Below are positions 20,969-34,300 of a stretch of DNA of 64,000 nt, piece by piece. The DNA is from Edaphochlamys debaryana (Eukaryota > Chlorophyta > Chlorophyceae > Chlamydomonadales): contig JAEHOE010000036.1 of assembly GCA_016858145.1 (NCBI GenBank), positions 248,001-312,000 on the forward strand, in the 5' to 3' direction. A program made the translations under genes and the position numbers. The notes beneath the pieces were generated by a model. That model was not told the DNA's origin and searched no databases. It saw only the letters and a list, made by a program, of their open reading frames with translations. Position 1 is the first letter of the stretch. Each line of letters opens with the position of its first letter.

Positions 20969-23074
20969 GCCGCGTGAGTTGGGTCTGCGGCGTGCGGGCG
21001 TGCAGGGCGGGCAGGGGTCACTGGACAGGCTTCCCAGGTGCGGCTGGCGCCGACGGGGCCCCGTACCGCGCGATACTCTACAGTCCAGTGCACAGCTGCT
21101 CAACCGCGCAGAGAGCGGTCGCATCCGGCGGACGCACCTCCCGACATTGTCTTTGCTCGAAGCGGCCAGTCCAGTCCCATGAGGGACTGACCGCCTCAGC
21201 TGTGGGTCCTCCATGTCACCTCCTCGCGACGGCTGAGCCCCTGTGTAAACGAGTTGGGCGCGACACCGCTAAGGAAAATGTTCCCGCACGTTTAGCCAAG
21301 TTGCGCAGACGGCGTCAAGACTTTAGCGCACAACTACCACTAGTACAGCCACTTACCTCGCGAGGACGGGCGCCCATTCCCTGAAATGCCGCTCCCCACA
21401 AGCCCTCGCTCCTGCGCGCCCCTACTGCCCGGGCGACGTCCGGGGCTTTGATTCATGTGATCCGATTGGCGAAACCACTGAAGGGATGCCTAGGCAACGG
21501 GACATGTGTTGCGTTGCTTCTCACTAAAGACTCCAGCGTCAGCAGGCTCTCTTTAGCCTCATTGTGCTTAGGGCTTGTAGACTACAAGTGTGGTTTCCAC
21601 AGCTTGCACGGGTTACGAGCGACGCTCGCCGCATCGGTGTGCTGCCCCCCGACACGAATCCCTTCTGAGAGGGACTCTCTCCCCTAGTTCCTCCTCGTCC
21701 CGGTCCCGTCCCGGTCCCGTCCGGAGAGCTGTATTTCAGGTGTGCGGAGGCGGCGAGAATCATATTGGTGCCTGGTGGGAGGGAGCTGGGAAGGCGGGCG
21801 AAAGAAAGCACCAGTACAGTCTCAGGGGCGGCATCTCCCCCGCAGCCTGCGCTGTGGCACAGCGGGGCACAGCGGCTTTGGTCCCTCTGTAGGGCCTTCA
21901 GTGGACCTGGCCCGCCCGCCCACTGTCGCCTCTTCGCCCGCCCAGCGCACGCTGGCCCGCAGCCAATCCTCCCGACAGTCCCGAGCCTTGTGTGGTTTGC
22001 CAAGGCGATACCGGGGAGTTGGGGGGCGATGCTTACAGGCCTGATGCCCACCACAAAGCCCGCAGCTCTGACCGCCTATTGCCGCCTTGCACGGGCAACC
22101 GTTAGCTGCCGCCTCGTTACCAGGTGTGGATGCGAGACTGCCAGGCGCCCGTGGAACACGACCACAAGCACAGGGTGCCGGACGAGGCCATCAGGGCTCC
22201 GGGGTCCGGGCAGTTCACCCCAGCCTGCCCCTGCGAGCACAGAACCCCAGCCTGTCTCGTTAGGGTGAGGATGAGGGACTGCCAGCTTGCCCCTGTTGGG
22301 TCTCAGGAAAGGAAACTTCCAGTATCGGCCGTCGCGCACTTCCCATAGTCTCCCCGTGTCTGTTACTAGCCGCTCTCAGCCAGGCGTAGTACTAGAAAGC
22401 TATGCCCTCCGCCCCTGGTGGGCCCAGGCGGTACGGGCCGGTTATGTTGTGTTGCTTTACACAGCGTGACCATGTGTTTGCACGCTCCACACGTGCCTCA
22501 CCACACGGTCTTCCCATCCGGGCTACCGGGATTGCCTAAATCCGCCACCGCAATCCGGCCGCCCTTCTTAAAAGGCCTTGACATCCTGCCTGGACGGCAA
22601 CAACAAGCCGCAATACCACCACCACAGCACCAGCGCCTAAATGTCCCTCGCATCATTCGCTTAGACAGCGAATCCCTGCCCGCTAATGCCACCTGCACCG
22701 CAAGATTATGGTCATGGTCATGGTCACGCCGAACCTCTAGTGCTATGTGCAAGGCTAGTCTGGTTGGCCGCTTAAGATCCTCATCCGTTTGCCCTGCTTG
22801 AACAAGCCCCAAGCCCTGCCCCAAGCGCATCAACGCTAGAAATCTAAGCGACAGGACAGCAGCCAAAAGAGGTACCGCAAGTCCACAACCCCAGCGACAT
22901 CCTACCGCCATCGCCCGACCGTAGTCTAAGCGTTAAACCGAGCCAATGCCAAGTCCTCACATGTCAGGCAGCCCATGCTCTGAGTCAATGCTTGCTTTCC
23001 AACGCCCCGCGGGCATGATCTGCACAGGTGCACGAGGCACGCTCAGCACCTCCCTACTCGTAGCCACGAGCAGT
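20969..23074. other. Intergenic, 2.1 kb
   Basis: Lies upstream of the disordered-protein gene and downstream of the SPIRAL1-like gene, both on the minus strand. It should hold the promoter and 5' UTR of the former and the 3' UTR of the latter. Composition drops in GC past 21200. Minor internal repetition is seen (gtcccggtcccgtcccggtc near 21697; two similar segments around 22129 and 22271). No gene is supported. Confidence 0.4.
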
Positions 23075-24300
23075 CTAGCCAAACAGGTTGATACTCGTCT
23101 TGCCTCCCGGGGGCTGCATCACGATCTTGCCGCAGAAGGCTCCCTTCGTCGGCACGAACTCGCCCTTGGGGCTGGGCGCGCTGTAGTTCCCCCCTTGCTG
23201 CTGCTGTTGCTGCTGCCCATACTGCCCACCGCCATACCCTCCCGCCTGCTGCCCATAGCCCCCTCCGTAGCCACCCCCCGCGCTGTAGTTGCCCGCCTGC
23301 CCGTAGCCACCGCCTGCGCTGTAGTTACCCGCCTGCTGCCCATAGCCTCCTCCATAGCCCCCTCCCCCCATGGCCGAGGCGCCCCCGCCGTACGCACTGT
23401 ATGGTGAAGCGTAGCCACCAGCACCGCCGCTGGGGGCTGCCGATGCTGCGTATGAGCTGGCGCCTCCGGCGTTATATGAGCTGCCGCCCCCGTACGCGCC
23501 GTACGGCGAGGCGTAGCTGCCAGCGCCGGCACCAGCGCCGGCACCGTAGTTGCTGGCGCCGGCATAGCTGCCGCCGTAGCCGCCATTTGCCCCTGGTGAG
23601 GCGTAGCTGCTGGCGCCGTAGGGCTGTACGCTTGAGCTATATGCGCCGTATGAGCCGCCCACGGGTGCTGGTTGCGAGATCGCACGGCGCCCTGCCGAGG
23701 GCTGTCTGTGTAGAGGCGTGGGGAGGTTCAGCTGTGACGATAGGTCGCCGCCGACCCCATTGCCGTAGCCACCACCGTAGCCGGCATTTCCCTGCAAAGG
23801 GGCAAAGGGGCAAAGGGTTGTTGAGACGTGCGGTGGCCACAGTGCCGCTTGGGCACTATGCTGGGCATTTTCCTGGCACTTTGCTCCCAACCCCCCCTCC
23901 CCCCCTGCTGCCCCAGCACGACCCCAGCTGCCTTCAGACAAGGCCCCTGCAGGTGTCCGCGTGCCTCAACAACGATAGCCTGGCAGCGCTTACCATGTAC
24001 CCGGCGCTGCTTGGTGCGGCTCCGTAGCCACCCCCTCCGTAGCTCGACGCGCCCACGTCGGACCCTCCTCCAAAAAGACTCAACGACGACACGCCACCCG
24101 GTGGCTGCATTGCCCGCCGCCCGGCGAAGGAGCCGGCTGCGGAGGAGGGCGGAGAATGTACAAGCGCGTCAGCAAGCACCCAAGCGAGCGCCGACTGCTG
24201 TATTTGGCACGCGCCTCCCCTTCATATCGTCGGTACACGCACAAGCCGGCGACAAGACAGCACGAGCAAGCCACTCACGCGCTCCGTAAACACTCGACAT
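23075..24300 (-). CDS. SPIRAL1/Jupiter-like microtubule protein with Tyr/Gly-rich middle
   Basis: Exons 24300-24279, 24136-23994, 23791-23075 give 293 aa. Two copies of a PPGG motif bracket the protein: RRAMQPPGGVSSLSLFGGG near residue 12-31 and VMQPPGGKTSINLFG at the extreme C-terminus. This is the signature of the plant SPIRAL1 and animal Jupiter/HN1 families (PGGxSSLxxLFG, PPGGKSSLVLG), small proteins that bind microtubules. Between them lies about 230 residues of Gly/Tyr/Ser/Gln-rich repeat (GGGYGGGYGQQAGNYSAG type), like prion-like domains of RNA-binding proteins. The 7-codon first exon was chosen because MSSVYGA joins in frame at a consensus GTGAGT donor. Family assignment rests on the short motifs, so confidence is moderate. 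Confidence 0.6.
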
Positions 24301-25324
24301 TGCTTTTCTTGGCGGTGACGGGGCTTCAGAGGCCGCCCTTCTTGCGTCACGTCCTTCGGGGTACGCGTGCCAGACGTCGAATGCGGTATTGCGGTTCAGG
24401 GAGAAGAATTCACGCGTGTTCATATGAAGGGGCTAACGCCGACCCATGCTGCTTTGACTGCTCGACTGCGACAGTGTTGAGTGGCTGAGGAGCGCGGCCT
24501 TGTTCCGGGGCCTCTGTTTGTGGAGAGCAAAGCAGGGTTCGGGATTCGGGTAAGTGTAAGCTCTTGTTGCTTTCTTTGCTTCAGGTGTTGTGAGTAGTGT
24601 GGGTACACGTATCTGGTGAGTGGGCAGAGTTCAGCTCGTTGTCATGGCGCGGCGCTGGGGCACTGGATCCGTTTGTCGGACCTGCCCCTTAGATATCGAG
24701 GCGCACGCCGCCTCCTCGCAGCCCCGCTCCCCGCAGCCCCGGAGCTATTGCCGAATGCCTATGGCCGTTTGCACAGCAAGAAACGGGTCGGCGGATTCGG
24801 ACAGTCCCCGCGGCCCGCCGGCCCCACCCCCGCCCCCGACGAGCCCCGATCCCTCCCGACCCCGTCGACCACGTCGTTCATCCCCGGTCCATTCCCGCCC
24901 CCAGCCCGTTGCGATGGCAGGTCGAAAGGATAGTGTTCCTGCAACGCTTGCACCTGCGTGCTCCTGCGTGCTCCATACTGCCAGACAGCAGCGCGTAAGC
25001 TGGCGTAAGATTCTGGCTGCAGGCTGGAAGGCCCAGGAAGGCAGGGGAAGCACCTGAATGGTAATGCTAGCTGCCGTGCTGCTGTGCTATGTATCCGTCT
25101 CGAAGATTGGCCCCTGAGTTCACTCGTTCTGGGGCAGGGGCCGATGAGGGGCAGCGGACGCGGCAGGGCTCGGGCCCGTGAGGACTGGTCCTCGGACCCG
25201 TGATCCGTACGCCAGGCCACGCCTGCCAGGATCTCTCTGAAGTGGCTTGTCACCCATATGTATTCTGCAGCGTAGCTTACTCGGTGGGCCTTGCTGCCTG
25301 CGGGCTGGGCGGCCGCTGCGCACC
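24301..25324. other. Divergent intergenic region, SPIRAL1-like / alpha-kinase
   Basis: About 1 kb shared upstream region of two divergent genes. No further coding sequence or recognisable core promoter element was found. Confidence 0.4.
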
Positions 25325-28300
25325 ATGAACGCGAGCCTTCTTGGCGCTTTCGCGGGACTGCGAGTTCAGGGAGGCTACCCTGGCCTTGACACGTCCGCGA
25401 TCACGGTCGTCTCGCATGCGCACGGTCGCAGTCGTCGCGCTGAGCGAGATATCTCTAAGCGCGACCTACAAACTGCCATCAAGTATGGGACTCGCGAGCG
25501 GGCTAATCCTGGCCGCGACGGAAAGCCGCGCTGGCGCTTCACGTACCAAGTAGGAAGGGGAACGTAGTGGCGCGACAAGCCCTGTTGGGCTCCTTATGCG
25601 CACGGTGACGAGGGGTGTAGTCCCCAGGACTAGGGTAAAGTCTCCCTCACCCCACGCTGGACGCCCCTGATGCACCTGATTGTCACCCATAGGGCGTCGT
25701 TTACATCACAGACGAGAGCTGTCGCCATGAGATTACGAGCTGGAAGCTCAGTGACCACCCGGAGGGGCCGCCCAGAGCGCCGGCGCCGGAGGTGGGCTGG
25801 GCTCGGTGCGCCCAGTGCCATCATGCCCAGTGCCCAATGCCGTCATGGGCCTCCTAACTGTGGCTTGCCTGTGTTGACACCCTAGTGTTTCCCCCCTTGG
25901 CCTCGGTGCGCATCGGGCTAGCTGGCTACCGCTGCTCCTCCCTCTTCGCTCTCCACCCGTATAATCCCCTCCCGCCGCTGCAAAGCCTTTCTCCGCGCAC
26001 GGTGCGGGATACGGCGGCGGCGGCGCCCCCGCAGGCATGCACGTGATCGTGGTGGTGGACGCGAGCGGATCCATGCGCACCGGCGACGTGCCGGGGTACC
26101 CGAACCGCATCCGGGCCGTGTACGACTGCGTGACTAAGGACCTGGTGGAGCCGCAGCTCAAGCTGCAGGGCGGCAGCGCCATGCAGGCACGCCAAGGGCA
26201 TGCCAGTGGCAGGGGTGCACAGCAGGGGGCTCCTCAGACACTAGAGCCAGCTTGTCACCCGGCAGGGGAAGGGGGCCTCCGGGATTCAGGGTTATAGGGA
26301 GACTCAGGTGAGGGGGCAAGCTGTGCAAGCCACGGGCCGGCGCTCCACGGCATGACGCACTGACTGCCTGGTGCTGGCATGGCCCGCCAGCCCAGCCCCG
26401 TCGCCCCTCCCGGCTGACGGGCTGCCCACCCCCCGACCCCCGCAGCTGAGCCTCATTGAGATGCGGGACGAGGCGGCTGTGCTGTTCGAGCGCTACCCCC
26501 TGAACCACACCATCTTCAACTGGATCCGGGATCACGGCAACACGGTGCGGGCCTCCTCGCACGGCAAGTACCTGCCGGCGCTGGACGAGGCGGCACGCCT
26601 GGCTGCGGCCGACAGATACAGCAACACGCAGGTGTGCCCACCACCGGTACGCAGACGGAAGCAGTGAAGCGGTATCTGTTACTTTGTCGCTGCGAGAGGG
26701 CGGGTCTGCGTGAAGCGGTCAGGGCTGCACGCACTTCCCCCTCCCCCCCGGTGCAGGTGGTGCTGGTCTTCCTGAGCGACGGCGCCCCCAGCGACCAGGG
26801 CGTCAGCCCGGAGGTGCGCCCCGCGTGCTGCTGTGCTGTCCAAGAGATAGCGAAGCTAGCGGAACCGAGCCCTGGTCAGGAGTCATGCTAAGGCGCCAGC
26901 GTGTGTCCCAAAGCCCGGCTTAATCACCGGTAGCTCCAGGCCTGGCCCGGTTTCATGACCGGTTGCTCCCAGCCTATCCGGGCCTGCATGCCGCCGCCGA
27001 CCGTGCACCCCCCTCCTCAGGTGCGGCTGGAGCGCTGCGCGGACCGCGTTCGCAGCCTGGGCGACCTGCTGGGGCGGGACCGGGTGGCGGTCAACACGGT
27101 GGCCTTCGGGCCGCCCGGGGAGGACTATGCGGTGCTGCAGGCCATGGCCCGGGCGCTGCCGAGGGGGCACTTCCAGGTGGGTGGGCGGTTGGGCGGTGGA
27201 TAGTGTCCTAAGGATGCTTTGGCGCCGGGTCGTGACACACGTGAATGGGTGGTGGCTGTGGCCCTGAGGATGAGGGTGTAGGAGGGCCCCTGACAGCGGA
27301 GCTGCGGGGAGGCGCAAGGGCGATGAGGGCCAGGTGGAAGTACACTGCTGGTGTGCCGGTCTCCCTCTGCCTCTGGCTCCGATCTGTCCTATCATCGCTT
27401 ACTGCCCCCGCAGAAGCTGGGTCTGTCTGCGACGCACCTGCGGGCCGCCTTCACGTCCATCACCTCCACCATCACCACCCTGCGCACCGAGGCGGGGGGC
27501 GGCTCCCGCCTTACGCCACGGCCCGAGATCGCCATGCGAGGCGTCCGCATGGTGGGGTCGTGGGGCCGGTAGTCAGCCTGCTGCATCACTTCATCCCGCC
27601 TGGGTCACACATACAATGTTTGGGTGGATAGATGCAAGCGGCAGCAGCAGTGCGGCGCAACAACATGCCCCGGTCATAGCTGCTCATCACCGCCAGTGCC
27701 TTCGTACATGCATGCCGTACAGGCGTTCAGCGAGAACGACCAACTGGTGCACGGCAGGGACTGGCAGATCTTCGTGGGGCACCGGCTGGTGGCGAGGCAG
27801 CGGTGGGTGCCGTACTCAGCACGCGTGCGCCTCGTCGATGCTAGCTTGTATTGGCCATGCGCCAGCCAGAAGCGTGCTCCCTGTGGGTGTACTCCATGAC
27901 ATTATGCGGCCGTCCATGTGTATATGACGCAGGTACGACCTGGACAGCGGCAGCATGGTCAAGTGCAAGTGGCCGCAGTACGACATGGTGGACCGCTGGG
28001 TGCGGTCGTACCCTGACGCCCAGCGCGGCATCGCCATCCGCACCTACAAGTTCGACGAGGGAGCGGAGCGGGCCGTGTTCCAGTGCACCCAGGTACCGCC
28101 GCGGAGCCCTCAGTCATCAGGGCCTCACTCGTGCGCTACTCCTACCTTGCCACTGTATCCCACCCCCCTGCTCGCTTGGTCCCCTGTCCTCCCCCCCGCT
28201 CCCTCTCGCTCCCCAGGTGGTGTCCATCGACGGCGGCGCCTCGGGCTACGCCGTGGGTCCCCGCCTGGTGGCCAAGCAGCCCCGATACGCGGAGCACCTG

Positions 28301-29544
28301 CGGGACGACCGCTTCCACCGCACCTTCTGCCGCACACACGGTGCGTGGGAGGGCACGGGGCGCAGAGGCCGTAGCCCGCTACTGTAGCCAGCCGAGTGCG
28401 GGGAGCAGAAGCTTACAAGCCTGATAGCTGGTCCACCCGCGGCGCACGTGCCCTCAGTAGCCGTAATAGCCGTAAGCTCAGAATGAAGCTACTCTGTTGC
28501 CTCTGTGCGCAGACGAGGCGGAGTCGCTGGCGAAGCTCTTCAACCGCCGCCTGCAGGGACCGCCGGCGTGGCAGGTGCGGGAGCCAGCCTGGTGGGTGGG
28601 TGGGAGGCAAGGTGGCGGCCCTTTGAGCCCCTCCCCTGGTCGCGGCCGCCTCGCCCTTTTGCATGGAGAGCCCGAGCGCTGCCATCGCTCAGCACTTGCC
28701 CCTCCACCCTCCCGGCCCAGGTGCACTTCCTGGCGTGCGTGATCTACCGCCTGGTGGACGAGAGGGGCGCGTGGGTGCGGGCCGGCGGCACGGTGGACGT
28801 GCTGGCAGAGGTGGAGCTCGAGGGGCAGCTGGTCAAGTGGTGCGTGGGAGAGGCGGGGCGCCAGACTGACGGGGCTGCCTGCTAGGTATGGGGAGGGCGA
28901 GCAGGTTGCCGCATGCACCTAGCGCCCTGGTGTGTGCACCCAAGGGAGCTATAAGCTCGACGCTCCTCTTGCTCCCGCTCTCACCGCCCCAAGGAATAAC
29001 AACAACGGAGCCGTGCGCGGGGCCGAGACGTCTGCGACCATGGGCTCGAAGATGGGCGCCATCGTGGAGGATGACGAGGACGAGGAGTACGACAGCGAGG
29101 ACGAGGGCGACCAGTACGACAGCGAGGACGACGGGTACGGCAACGTGCCGCTGCGGAGTGGCGGCGGCGGGTCCCGGTCGGCGGCGGCGTTCAAGGACGA
29201 GGTGCCCCAGGCCTTTTCGCACTTCACGTGGGAGGTCACGGCGGGGCAGAAGCTGGTGTGCGACCTGCAGGTACGGGGGACTGGGGCGACGACGAGGGCA
29301 GAGACGACGCAGAGAAACGGACGCTGAAGTACGGGTGCGCCGGATGCCGCCCCCGCAGGGCGTGTGGAACGCCTCGGACGGCTTCCAGCTCACCGACCCC
29401 GTCATCCACCACACCGCCTGCAACAAGCGCAACGGCGCCACCGACAAGGGCAGCGCGGGCATGGCCTCGTTCTTCCGCACGCACACCTGCAATGCGCTGT
29501 GCCGCCGCCTGGGGCTGAGGCAGAACCCCGTGGTGTACGCGTGA
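25325..29544 (+). CDS. vWA-domain alpha-type protein kinase (VWKA-like)
   Basis: Exons 25325-25549, 25693-25791, 25986-26186, 26446-26631, 26757-26813, 27021-27176, 27414-27551, 27723-27802, 27933-28092, 28217-28340, 28513-28574, 28721-28839, 28994-29270, 29359-29544 give 689 aa. Three parts are seen. An N-terminal DUF4258-like segment (about 50-100: RDLQTAIKYGTRERANPGRDG, WRFTYQGVVYITDE). A von Willebrand A domain (about 125-330) with MIDAS DASGS at 133-137 and FLSDGAPSD. A C-terminal atypical alpha-kinase domain (about 400-689) with the likely catalytic Lys in RLVAKQPRY, VKWNNNNG, LTDPVIHH, and the zinc site FFRTHTCNALC. Dictyostelium VwkA has vWA plus alpha-kinase and acts on myosin II regulation and the contractile vacuole. 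An acidic insert (DDEDEEYDSEDEGD) interrupts the kinase. The exon 3 donor appears to be GC (CAG|GCACGC). The precise exon 3 start (25986) is less sure. Confidence 0.88.
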
Positions 29545-31365
29545 GGTGCGGGGCGGGGGCAGGAGGAGTAAGGGGCTGATGGGGTGAAGTGGAAAGGGCG
29601 GGGCAGGTGCGGTGGTGACGTGGTGTGCGGCTGGGCACGGCGGCAGGGGCCCCATGGAAGGACGGAGCGGCCGGGCCCGATCGGCGCGGCGGACGAGCGT
29701 TGATAGGGCCAAGGCGGTGGGCTTGTGACGTAAGTTGACTGGGGAGGAAGAGGCTAGGGTTGTCGGGCTCTGGCTGGGCCGGGGAGGGGGGCGGGGCAAG
29801 GGATGGCAGAGGTGCTGCCTTGAGACGTTGAGCGGACGGTATCAAAGCTAGCAAGCGTGCACCGGTCAAGTTGAGCGTGCGATGGTCTTGCGTGCGTCAA
29901 TGCCCTTGTGGAGTTCATAAGCGGTGTCCCCATCTGGAGCGAAGAACTGTCACGGGTGAAGAGGGCGGGCAATGGGGAGTCCGGCGCGCGTCGGGAGTCT
30001 GAAGAGTACCTGTGCACAGTAGGACAGCACGTCTCCTTCTCATGTCATGTATCGCTGCCATGTCTTCTTGATGGGATCACAATGACAATGCGATCTTGGT
30101 CCTTCAACTTGGTTTGCAGCTGTGACCCTAGCACATGCCTGCAAGGGTACCGTGTACTGGAATTTTGCCGTGATGACGCCATCTGTGAGAGCCTCAAAGG
30201 TCAGACAGCCTCCATATTGTCAAGGCTCGTGCCGTCATGAGCCTTCACTACACAACCGCGTGGACAGCAGGAGACACATCACAGCCTGTACCTGGCCAAG
30301 CGTGCAACCCTGCTCAGGCGGCCTCGCCGCTTCCTCGTCATTGTCCCGCCTGGCTCTCGCCTAAGGAGGACTCGGGGACTCCCCTCTCGGGCGGCCCTGC
30401 CCTGCCCCACCCTGCGACCATCGTCGCCACCCTCCACGGCCCCAAAACTCAAGCGCCGTTGGCACATCCTGCAAGCGCAGCGCGCTCCCACAATAGGAAG
30501 GACCCAATACCATCCCCACCCGGCAACCCAACGCTCCACCCCGCCCAGGCGGTCCATAGGCCTTCCAACCAAGCCTATTCACCTCGTGCCGTACGCACCC
30601 CCCCATGCCTGCTGCCACACCCACGCCATAAACACCTGCAAAGGCTTCAGCACTCGTTCCTGCCTGTCCCAGATCAACCGGCCTGACCCTGGCAACACGT
30701 GCCTTATCCCCCAGGCCTCAACACCAATGCTGTAAGCCACGTGTCGCCTTCACAGGCGACCTCGTCCCTTGCCATCCACGTCCCGCCCATATTTACTGGC
30801 AGGATCACTTTTGCTTGCAAGACTTCTGTGCACCATACATTGAAAGGCGCGCATCGCGCCAATGGACGAATAGAGAAACATCAGCAGTAGCACGCTGCCC
30901 TATGCAAGGCCTGCTAGGTGAGGCTAGCCACGCTCGGCTACGCACGCATGCACTTCATGCCCTCCTGCCCGTCTTTGGCACTACGATTCCCCTGCGATTC
31001 CTGCGAATAACTTGCGCGCCCGCCAGCCTGCAGCAGTTCTTCTCGCGTCTTGTCAAAAGAAGTGCACCCCAAGCCTGCTTCCCCTGACTTCTATGAGGGC
31101 CCCACAAACGGAGAGCCCTCTAGCTACGAAGTTCCCGAGGAAGGTGAGCAAGCGTTCCCACAAAGCAACGCAATAAGTCAAGCATAACCCCCGTCCCCCG
31201 CCCGCAGTGAGTCAGGCTCCTGCGCGCACGCCCCTGCCCCCCCCCTGCCCCAGAGCCCCTGCCTTCCAGCGGCCCCCACACTTCATGCATCTCGTCTATA
31301 CCCGTGCTCCATGCCTACACCGGCCGGTTCTCGGTCCTGTCCCTCCCTCACCCGAACACGCCCGC
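29545..31365. other. Intergenic between convergent genes
   Basis: Three-prime flanks of the alpha-kinase gene (+) and the receptor cyclase gene (-). A TGTAA at 30731-30735 could end the alpha-kinase transcript, implying a 1.2-kb 3' UTR; no closer copy was found. No gene is supported. Confidence 0.4.
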
Positions 31366-34300
31366 TCAAGGGCTCTGCAGTGCCGACCCCAAGCTCCGCA
31401 CCAGAGGGTACCTGGCGCTCTGTGCCGCGCGCTGCTTGGTGGGGGTCATTGCGTCGCCCAGGGCCCCGCTGGACCCGCCGGGGCCGGGGCCCCGCGCGCT
31501 GCTGACGCCGCCCTCGGCCCCCCGCTCCCCCCGCTCGCCGCCCGAGCCGGGGTCCGTCTCCATGCGGCCGTCGGTGGGCGGCACCAGCAGGGGGCGCGGG
31601 CGGGGCAGGGTCTGGAAGCGCTTGAGGTTAAGGTTGGCCAGGTGGTGGGCCAGGGAGCCCTCGGAAGAGGCCCTGGAGGGATTGGGGGGCGCGCGTGCAG
31701 GGAGGGGCGAGGTTGAGGTGGGACAGGGTCAGGATAGCCGAGGGCTGGCAGCATGCCGTACAGGTGCCCCACAATGCAACATGACCCCGTGAGTCCCACT
31801 CGTAGGCACACATCGCCCGATAGTGCGACAACGCGCTTTCCGAGCTACCGAGCCAAAAACCCTCGTGGCGAATCTGGCGACAAGTCCGGCATGCGCGCAT
31901 GCGTTCAGTCCGAGAAGCAGCTTTTGACCTGAGCACCCGCCGAGACTAGACTGAGCAGTCCTTGGTAGTACTACAGTACTGGTGATGGCTTGCATTGGAG
32001 TGCCAGATCATCGGCTGAAGCCTAAGCGTCGATGTGGTCGTTGCGGGATGCTCGAATACAAATTCACGGCCAGTCCTGAACTTGACCGAGATACTAGGCT
32101 TTTGTACAGCATGTATACCTATTTACACGCGCGGTTATGGGATTTGCCTATGTTGGTTGGGGTCGAGCTTCGATCGACGCCATCCCACGCGTGTCTCGAA
32201 ACCCTGGGCGCCCAAAATTCAACTCCTCCTAAATGTAACCCGGCAGGCTGGGGCACCCTTATGACACCTTCAGTAGGGGAGGTCGCTTTCTGTATCGCAT
32301 AGTCTAGCAAGAAAGGGCGTACGATGCACTTCGGGGACTCTTGCACAATAGGGGGGGCCCCCTGCCCACGCAAGGACTGGCATCCCACCTGCTGGCCAGC
32401 TCGAGCTCCTCGGTGAGGACCGAGGGCCCGATGGCGGAGATGGGGGTGTCGGGTGGGAAGAGGAAGAAGGTCTCCATCAGGCCCTTGCCCTTGATGTTGC
32501 GGAAGCCGCGCGATCGCGCCACTGCCTCGGGCCACTGCCTCCGCACCAGCTGCTTGTAGGCGGTGGTGCACTGCACCTTGTTGGGCTCCGAGGTGGACTC
32601 CATGCGCGAGGCCACGTTCTGGGGGCAAGGCGGTTCGGTTGGGGAACGTGGACTAGGAGGAGGGTGACGAGATGGGCGGAGCTGCGGCGTGCAGTGAGGT
32701 CAGGAGGTCCCATGCGCAGACAGCAGCACGTGTTGCGCCCCCGCGGCTGCTCCGTGCCCCCCACCCTTCGATCCGCCGATCCTGCAAAGCCGCTATGCCC
32801 GCTTTCACGTCTTCATCAGCTCCTCCGTTCCCTTCCCCGCCCGCGCGCCACCCACCACCGTGTTTCCGAACAGCGAGTAGCGGCGGTTCATGGTGCCCAC
32901 CACGCAGGCCATGACGGGGCCCACGTGCAGCCCCACGCGGATGGAGATGGTGCCCAGCTCGGGCCGCGTCACGCACACGGGCTCCGAGTTGGCCACCTGC
33001 ACGGCAGCCGAGGCAGGCAAGGCACACGCAGTTCACTTCTGTTGTTGTGGTGGCGGCGAGGGTGATGGTGGTCGACAGCGATACACAGTACGAGTGGCAG
33101 CGGGTAGTTCTAGCAGCCGAGGGTGTTGCCACTGTTGCACCCTCCCCCTCCCGCTCTACCTCGCTGCACCGCTGTTGTACCCTCCCCTCCAGCTCACCTG
33201 TATGGCCTGGAAGGCGAACTGCAGCAGCCGCCGCGCGTGGGAGTCGGGCTGGCGCACCCGGATGTTGCCCACCGCCAGGTAGGCGTCACCGATCACATCC
33301 ACCTGCGCGTGGAAGGCGGGGCAGTGCGGGGCGCAGGGAGGGTTACATGGCGCGCGAGCAAGCCGCTAGCCGGGAGCCTGGGCAGCAGCGGACTCAGCCT
33401 CGGCCCATGACTAGCCCGAGCCCCAGGGCCCAGGCCCGGACCCACCTTGAAGAGCTGCAGGTCCTTGATGATGGCATCGAACCGCGTGTAGAGGCGGTTG
33501 AGCATGTCCATGACCTCGTGCGTCTGCAGCCGGGAGCAGTGGTTGGTGTAGCCTGGGGGGAAGGGGGGGCGGGAAGGGAGCCAGGGATGTTGAGGCAAGC
33601 ACGAGTACAGTCATACGGGAGGTGGCGAGAGATGCGCCGCAGCGAGTGTGCCAACGTACAGCAACATCCGCCGGGGTCCGCGAGCAGGGCCCGCCCCCGC
33701 CGCTGCCCCTCCGGCCTCACCGACGATGTCAGAGAAGAAGATGGAGACCTCCTCGTGCGGCTCCGCGGGGGGCTCCTTGCCCTGCTTGAGCGCCTCAGCC
33801 ACCTGCGGGTGGGGAGCAGGGGGGGCGGAGATTGCGTTGTGGGCAGAGCATGCGGGCAGAGCTGCGGATCCGCTGCTCCAGATATTGACGCCGTCCCGAG
33901 CCGGTTTCGCTGACCTGCACTCCGCCCAAGCAGAGGGTGGAAGAAGCAGGGAGAAGGGCGCCCAGGAGCGCATATCATTCCAGCCACCCCCCCTCCCTTT
34001 CCACGCACCGAGGGCGGGAAGGCCTCGTACAGCTCCTCCTCGCTCATGCCCCCCACGCGGAAGCCCTGCGGCTGGCGCTTGGACGACACGCCGCCGCCCT
34101 TGCCCCCGTCCCCGCCCTCCTCCTCCAGGAAGGGCGGGGGCGTGGAGATGGTGACCGTGGCCAGGGCGCCCACGATATCGGCAAAGGTGGGCCTGGGGGG
34201 TGTGTGGCAGGGTGGCGGCGGGGGGTAAAAAAACCGACGGGCGTGATGACAGGGCGTTCCATGCGGCGGCACGTGCGAGGCGGAGGGCGTAACACAAGCA

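Noticed and set aside
20969..21214. N-terminal extension of the disordered protein from the ATG at 21214
   Set aside because: Open in frame but Arg/Cys-rich and unlike the rest; treated as 5' UTR, though not excluded.
33047..33913. 288-aa plus-strand open frame
   Set aside because: Antisense to cyclase catalytic-domain exons whose minus-strand reading matches a known family exactly.
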